Both the position numbers and the translations under genes were made by a program. 34,355 bases of DNA, from assembly GCA_024635655.1 (NCBI GenBank), contig JAGXIL010000017.1:1-34355 (forward strand), written 5' to 3'. Within the stretch, counting starts at the first letter, position 1, and each line of letters opens with the position of its first letter. The notes beneath the pieces are model-generated. The model worked only from the letters and a program-made list of their open reading frames with translations, did no database searches and had not been told where the DNA came from. Shown here piece by piece: positions 32,459 through 34,355 of the stretch. Origin of the DNA: Gillisia sp. Lineage in GTDB: Bacteria; Bacteroidota; Bacteroidia; Flavobacteriales; Flavobacteriaceae.

Positions 32459-33808
32459 TCATATTCGAGGCAATTCCCAGCCATTATGATAATTAGCTTT
32501 TAGCAGCTCATTGGCTTCATCATCATTAGTGAATAAGCCACTGGCCTCATTCCAGTTTACTTTTCGCCCGGTTTTATAGGCGATATTTCCCATATGGGCA
32601 TTTATAGCGGCCACACTCCCTGTTTCTATTCCGCAGTTGAGCATAGAAGAATCACCCGATTTAATAGCTGCTATGAAATTTTTGGCATGATTATCCAGTG
32701 CATTACCCGCAGGTTCCTGTAGGGCTTTCCGTTCCACTTTTTCAATCCATTCCCCATCCTGTTGTTCTTTTTCCGGAATGACTTCCCATCCTCCCCTGTT
32801 TACAACCAGGGTGCCATTGTTCCCTATAAAGGCTATGCCTTCATTTCTGCCGTAATTCCCGCCATCTATTCCGGTAGCATGTTCCCAAAGCAGGTTAAAA
32901 TCTTCGTAATCGTAAACGGTCTGTAAAGTATCTGGTGTCTCAGAAGCATCGTTGGGATAAGCAAATTTGCCCCCGGATGCCAGTACCGATTTAGGAGCTT
33001 TTGCACCCATGGCATACAGCGCAATATCAATTTCGTGAACACCCCAGTCTGTCATTAATCCACCGGCGTAATCCCAGAACCACCTAAAATCAAAATGGAA
33101 ACGGTTCTCGTTAAATGGACGCGTGGGAGCAGGTCCCAGCCACATTGCATAATCCACGCCGGGTGGGGGAGTGCTGTCCGGTTTTACCGGGACAGGCTGC
33201 ATCCAGCCCTGGTAGGCCCAGCATTTCACCAGTCTTATTTTTCCAAGCGCACCAGATTTGACATAATTTATAGCATCGTCATAATGCTGCCCGCTGCGTT
33301 GCCATTGACCTACCTGCACTTGTTTGCCGTACCGGTTTGCCGCGTTTACCATAATATTACACTCCTCGATGCTGTTGGCCAGAGGTTTCTCAACATACAC
33401 ATGTTTTCCTGCCTCCACAGCATGCACCATATTTAAACAATGCCAGTGGTCTGGTGTTCCTATTATGACCACATCAATATCTTTATTTTCCAGCATTTTG
33501 CGGTAATCCTTGTACTGAGTCGGGGTATTCCCGCGTATTTCTTTCACATTGGCTGTCCGCTCATCCAGTACCCTTTGATCGATATCTGCCAGGGCTATAC
33601 AATTTACCTCGGGCATTTTGAGATGTGCCTGCATATTAGACCAGCCCATGCCTTTGCAACCGATAAGCCCCACGTTGATCTTATCATTTGCGGAAACCCC
33701 GGCTAAATTACGCAAAAACGGATTTGCAGATAAATAGCCCGGCAAACTAAGGCCTGCTGTAGCTAATGCTGTTTGTTGTATAAATCTTCTTCTGGAATTA
33801 TTTTTCAT
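32459..33808 (-). CDS. Gfo/Idh/MocA family oxidoreductase with Tat signal
   Basis: A 449-residue NAD(P)-dependent oxidoreductase. The N-terminus has a Tat signal (NNSRRRFIQQTALATAGLSL), so it is exported folded, as is common for this family in Bacteroidota. A Rossmann domain follows (about 43-165; INVGLIGCKGMGW, then the EKPLA motif at about 141-145 whose Lys is catalytic). The C-terminal alpha/beta domain contains GGLMTDWGVHEIDIALYAMG with the Asp and His of the active site. Members oxidise or epimerise sugars, often with tightly bound cofactor. The substrate here is unknown. A DUF1080 gene lies 50 bases upstream on the same strand; this pairing is frequent in polysaccharide- and disaccharide-processing loci, for example with 3-keto sugars as intermediates. 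Confidence 0.9.
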   Translation of the reverse strand: MKNNSRRRFIQQTALATAGLSLPGYLSANPFLRNLAGVSANDKINVGLIGCKGMGWSNMQAHLKMPEVNCIALADIDQRVLDERTANVKEIRGNTPTQYKDYRKMLENKDIDVVIIGTPDHWHCLNMVHAVEAGKHVYVEKPLANSIEECNIMVNAANRYGKQVQVGQWQRSGQHYDDAINYVKSGALGKIRLVKCWAYQGWMQPVPVKPDSTPPPGVDYAMWLGPAPTRPFNENRFHFDFRWFWDYAGGLMTDWGVHEIDIALYAMGAKAPKSVLASGGKFAYPNDASETPDTLQTVYDYEDFNLLWEHATGIDGGNYGRNEGIAFIGNNGTLVVNRGGWEVIPEKEQQDGEWIEKVERKALQEPAGNALDNHAKNFIAAIKSGDSSMLNCGIETGSVAAINAHMGNIAYKTGRKVNWNEASGLFTNDDEANELLKANYHNGWELPRI

Positions 33809-33858
33809 TGGTATAGGGTTTTAAGGTCAGGTGTATATAGTATTGTGAAATAGGAAAT

Positions 33859-34355
33859 TTAGTCATCGAGTTCTCTTACCCAAATGTTCCGGAAATTCAC
33901 CAGATCTCCGTGATCCTGAAGGTGGATAGGGAGTTTTTCCTCGTGGGCAGTGTAGTGGGGAATTCCTGTGTATACTGTGGGTCCCCTAAGTTCAAAGTTA
34001 TTCTGAACGAGAATTCCGTTATGAAAAGCAGTTATTTTAGCCGGGCTTATAAGCATCCCGTCCTTATTAAATCGCGGAGCGGTAAAGAACACATCATAAG
34101 TGTTCCATTCTCCCGGTGGTTTTGTGGCGTTAACCAGGGGAGGAGATTGTTTGTAAACGCTGGCCGCCTGTCCATTGGTGTAGGTTTCATTCTCGTACGA
34201 ATCCAGGATCTGGAGTTCATATTTGTTCATAATATATAGTCCACTATTTCCCCGGCCCTGTCCTTCGCCTTTAATTTCAGTAGGAGCACTCCATTCCAGG
34301 TGAATTTGAACATCCCCAAAATCTTGTTTGGTCCTTATTCCACCACTTCCGGGAT
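33859..34355 (-). CDS. DUF1080 (3-keto-disaccharide hydrolase-like) protein, 5' end beyond window
   Basis: The frame is open from the right edge to its stop at 33859; 165 codons are visible and the N-terminus lies outside. The first visible ATG, at 34230, is internal. The sequence (GSGGIRTKQDFGDVQIHLEW, GRGNSGLYIMNKYELQILDS, EWNTYDVFFTAPRFN, HYTAHEEKLPIHLQDHGDLV and finally NIWVREL) is the jelly-roll DUF1080 domain, recently linked to hydrolysis of 3-keto-disaccharides. The protein is probably secreted, but its signal peptide cannot be seen. It is encoded immediately upstream of the Gfo/Idh/MocA oxidoreductase, and the two may act in turn on an oxidised sugar. Family assignment is firm; substrate inferred. 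Confidence 0.88.
   Translation of the reverse strand, partial: PGSGGIRTKQDFGDVQIHLEWSAPTEIKGEGQGRGNSGLYIMNKYELQILDSYENETYTNGQAASVYKQSPPLVNATKPPGEWNTYDVFFTAPRFNKDGMLISPAKITAFHNGILVQNNFELRGPTVYTGIPHYTAHEEKLPIHLQDHGDLVNFRNIWVRELDD

Noticed and set aside
1..34355. tRNA, rRNA, CRISPR arrays, insertion sequences, prophage genes
   Set aside because: No cloverleaf-like structure, regular repeat-spacer pattern, transposase, integrase or phage protein was seen.

Overview
The window looks like chromosomal DNA from a marine-type member of the Bacteroidota, most likely family Flavobacteriaceae. The evidence is an alternative complex III (act) operon joined to an aa3 oxidase, a rimP-nusA-infB operon with a long InfB linker, Bacteroidota-style promoters (-7 box TAnnTTTG), A-rich leaders with few Shine-Dalgarno sites, a moderately low GC content, and Tat/lipobox exports typical of the group. 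I see no phage, transposon, CRISPR array, rRNA or tRNA. The species cannot be fixed from sequence reading alone.

Layout. (1) 1-3766, minus strand: a YceI-like protein, an outer-membrane barrel, a second YceI-like protein and an acetyl-CoA hydrolase/CoA-transferase that runs off the left edge. (2) 3959-4290, minus: the decayed 3' end of a TauE/SafE-type membrane protein of the kind found at the end of cbb3 oxidase maturation clusters, still followed by its terminator. (3) 4548-14602: a signalling and stress island with a GAF histidine kinase, a convergent AraC regulator, two double-domain universal stress proteins, a PAS histidine kinase in an operon with a response regulator fused to a CRP/FNR-type DNA-binding module, a metallophosphoesterase, an AsmA-like protein and small unknown genes. 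(4) 14688-19480, plus: promoter, leader hairpin, rimP, nusA, infB, terminator. (5) 19749-20141, minus: a SPOR-domain protein. (6) 20264-32412, plus: actABCDEF followed by coxB and coxA, ending at a strong terminator. (7) 32459-34355, minus: a Tat-exported Gfo/Idh/MocA oxidoreductase and a DUF1080 protein cut by the right edge.

How the parts may work together. The act-cox operon encodes a menaquinol:cytochrome c oxidoreductase and the core of its partner terminal oxidase, so quinol oxidation and oxygen reduction are co-expressed. The signalling island resembles a low-oxygen/stress response cluster. Its PAS kinase has a histidine and an arginine where FixL has its heme ligand and distal arginine, and its partner combines the roles of FixJ (receiver) and FixK (CRP-type regulator) in one polypeptide. 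This suggests a condensed FixL-FixJ-FixK pathway. The cbb3-type neighbour one would expect as its target survives here only as the TauE/SafE fragment.

Most worth checking: the condensed FixLJK-like pair, the helix-hairpin-helix domain fused to ActC, the terminator-like hairpin directly before the rimP start codon, the TauE/SafE remnant, and the unusual CoxB architecture.
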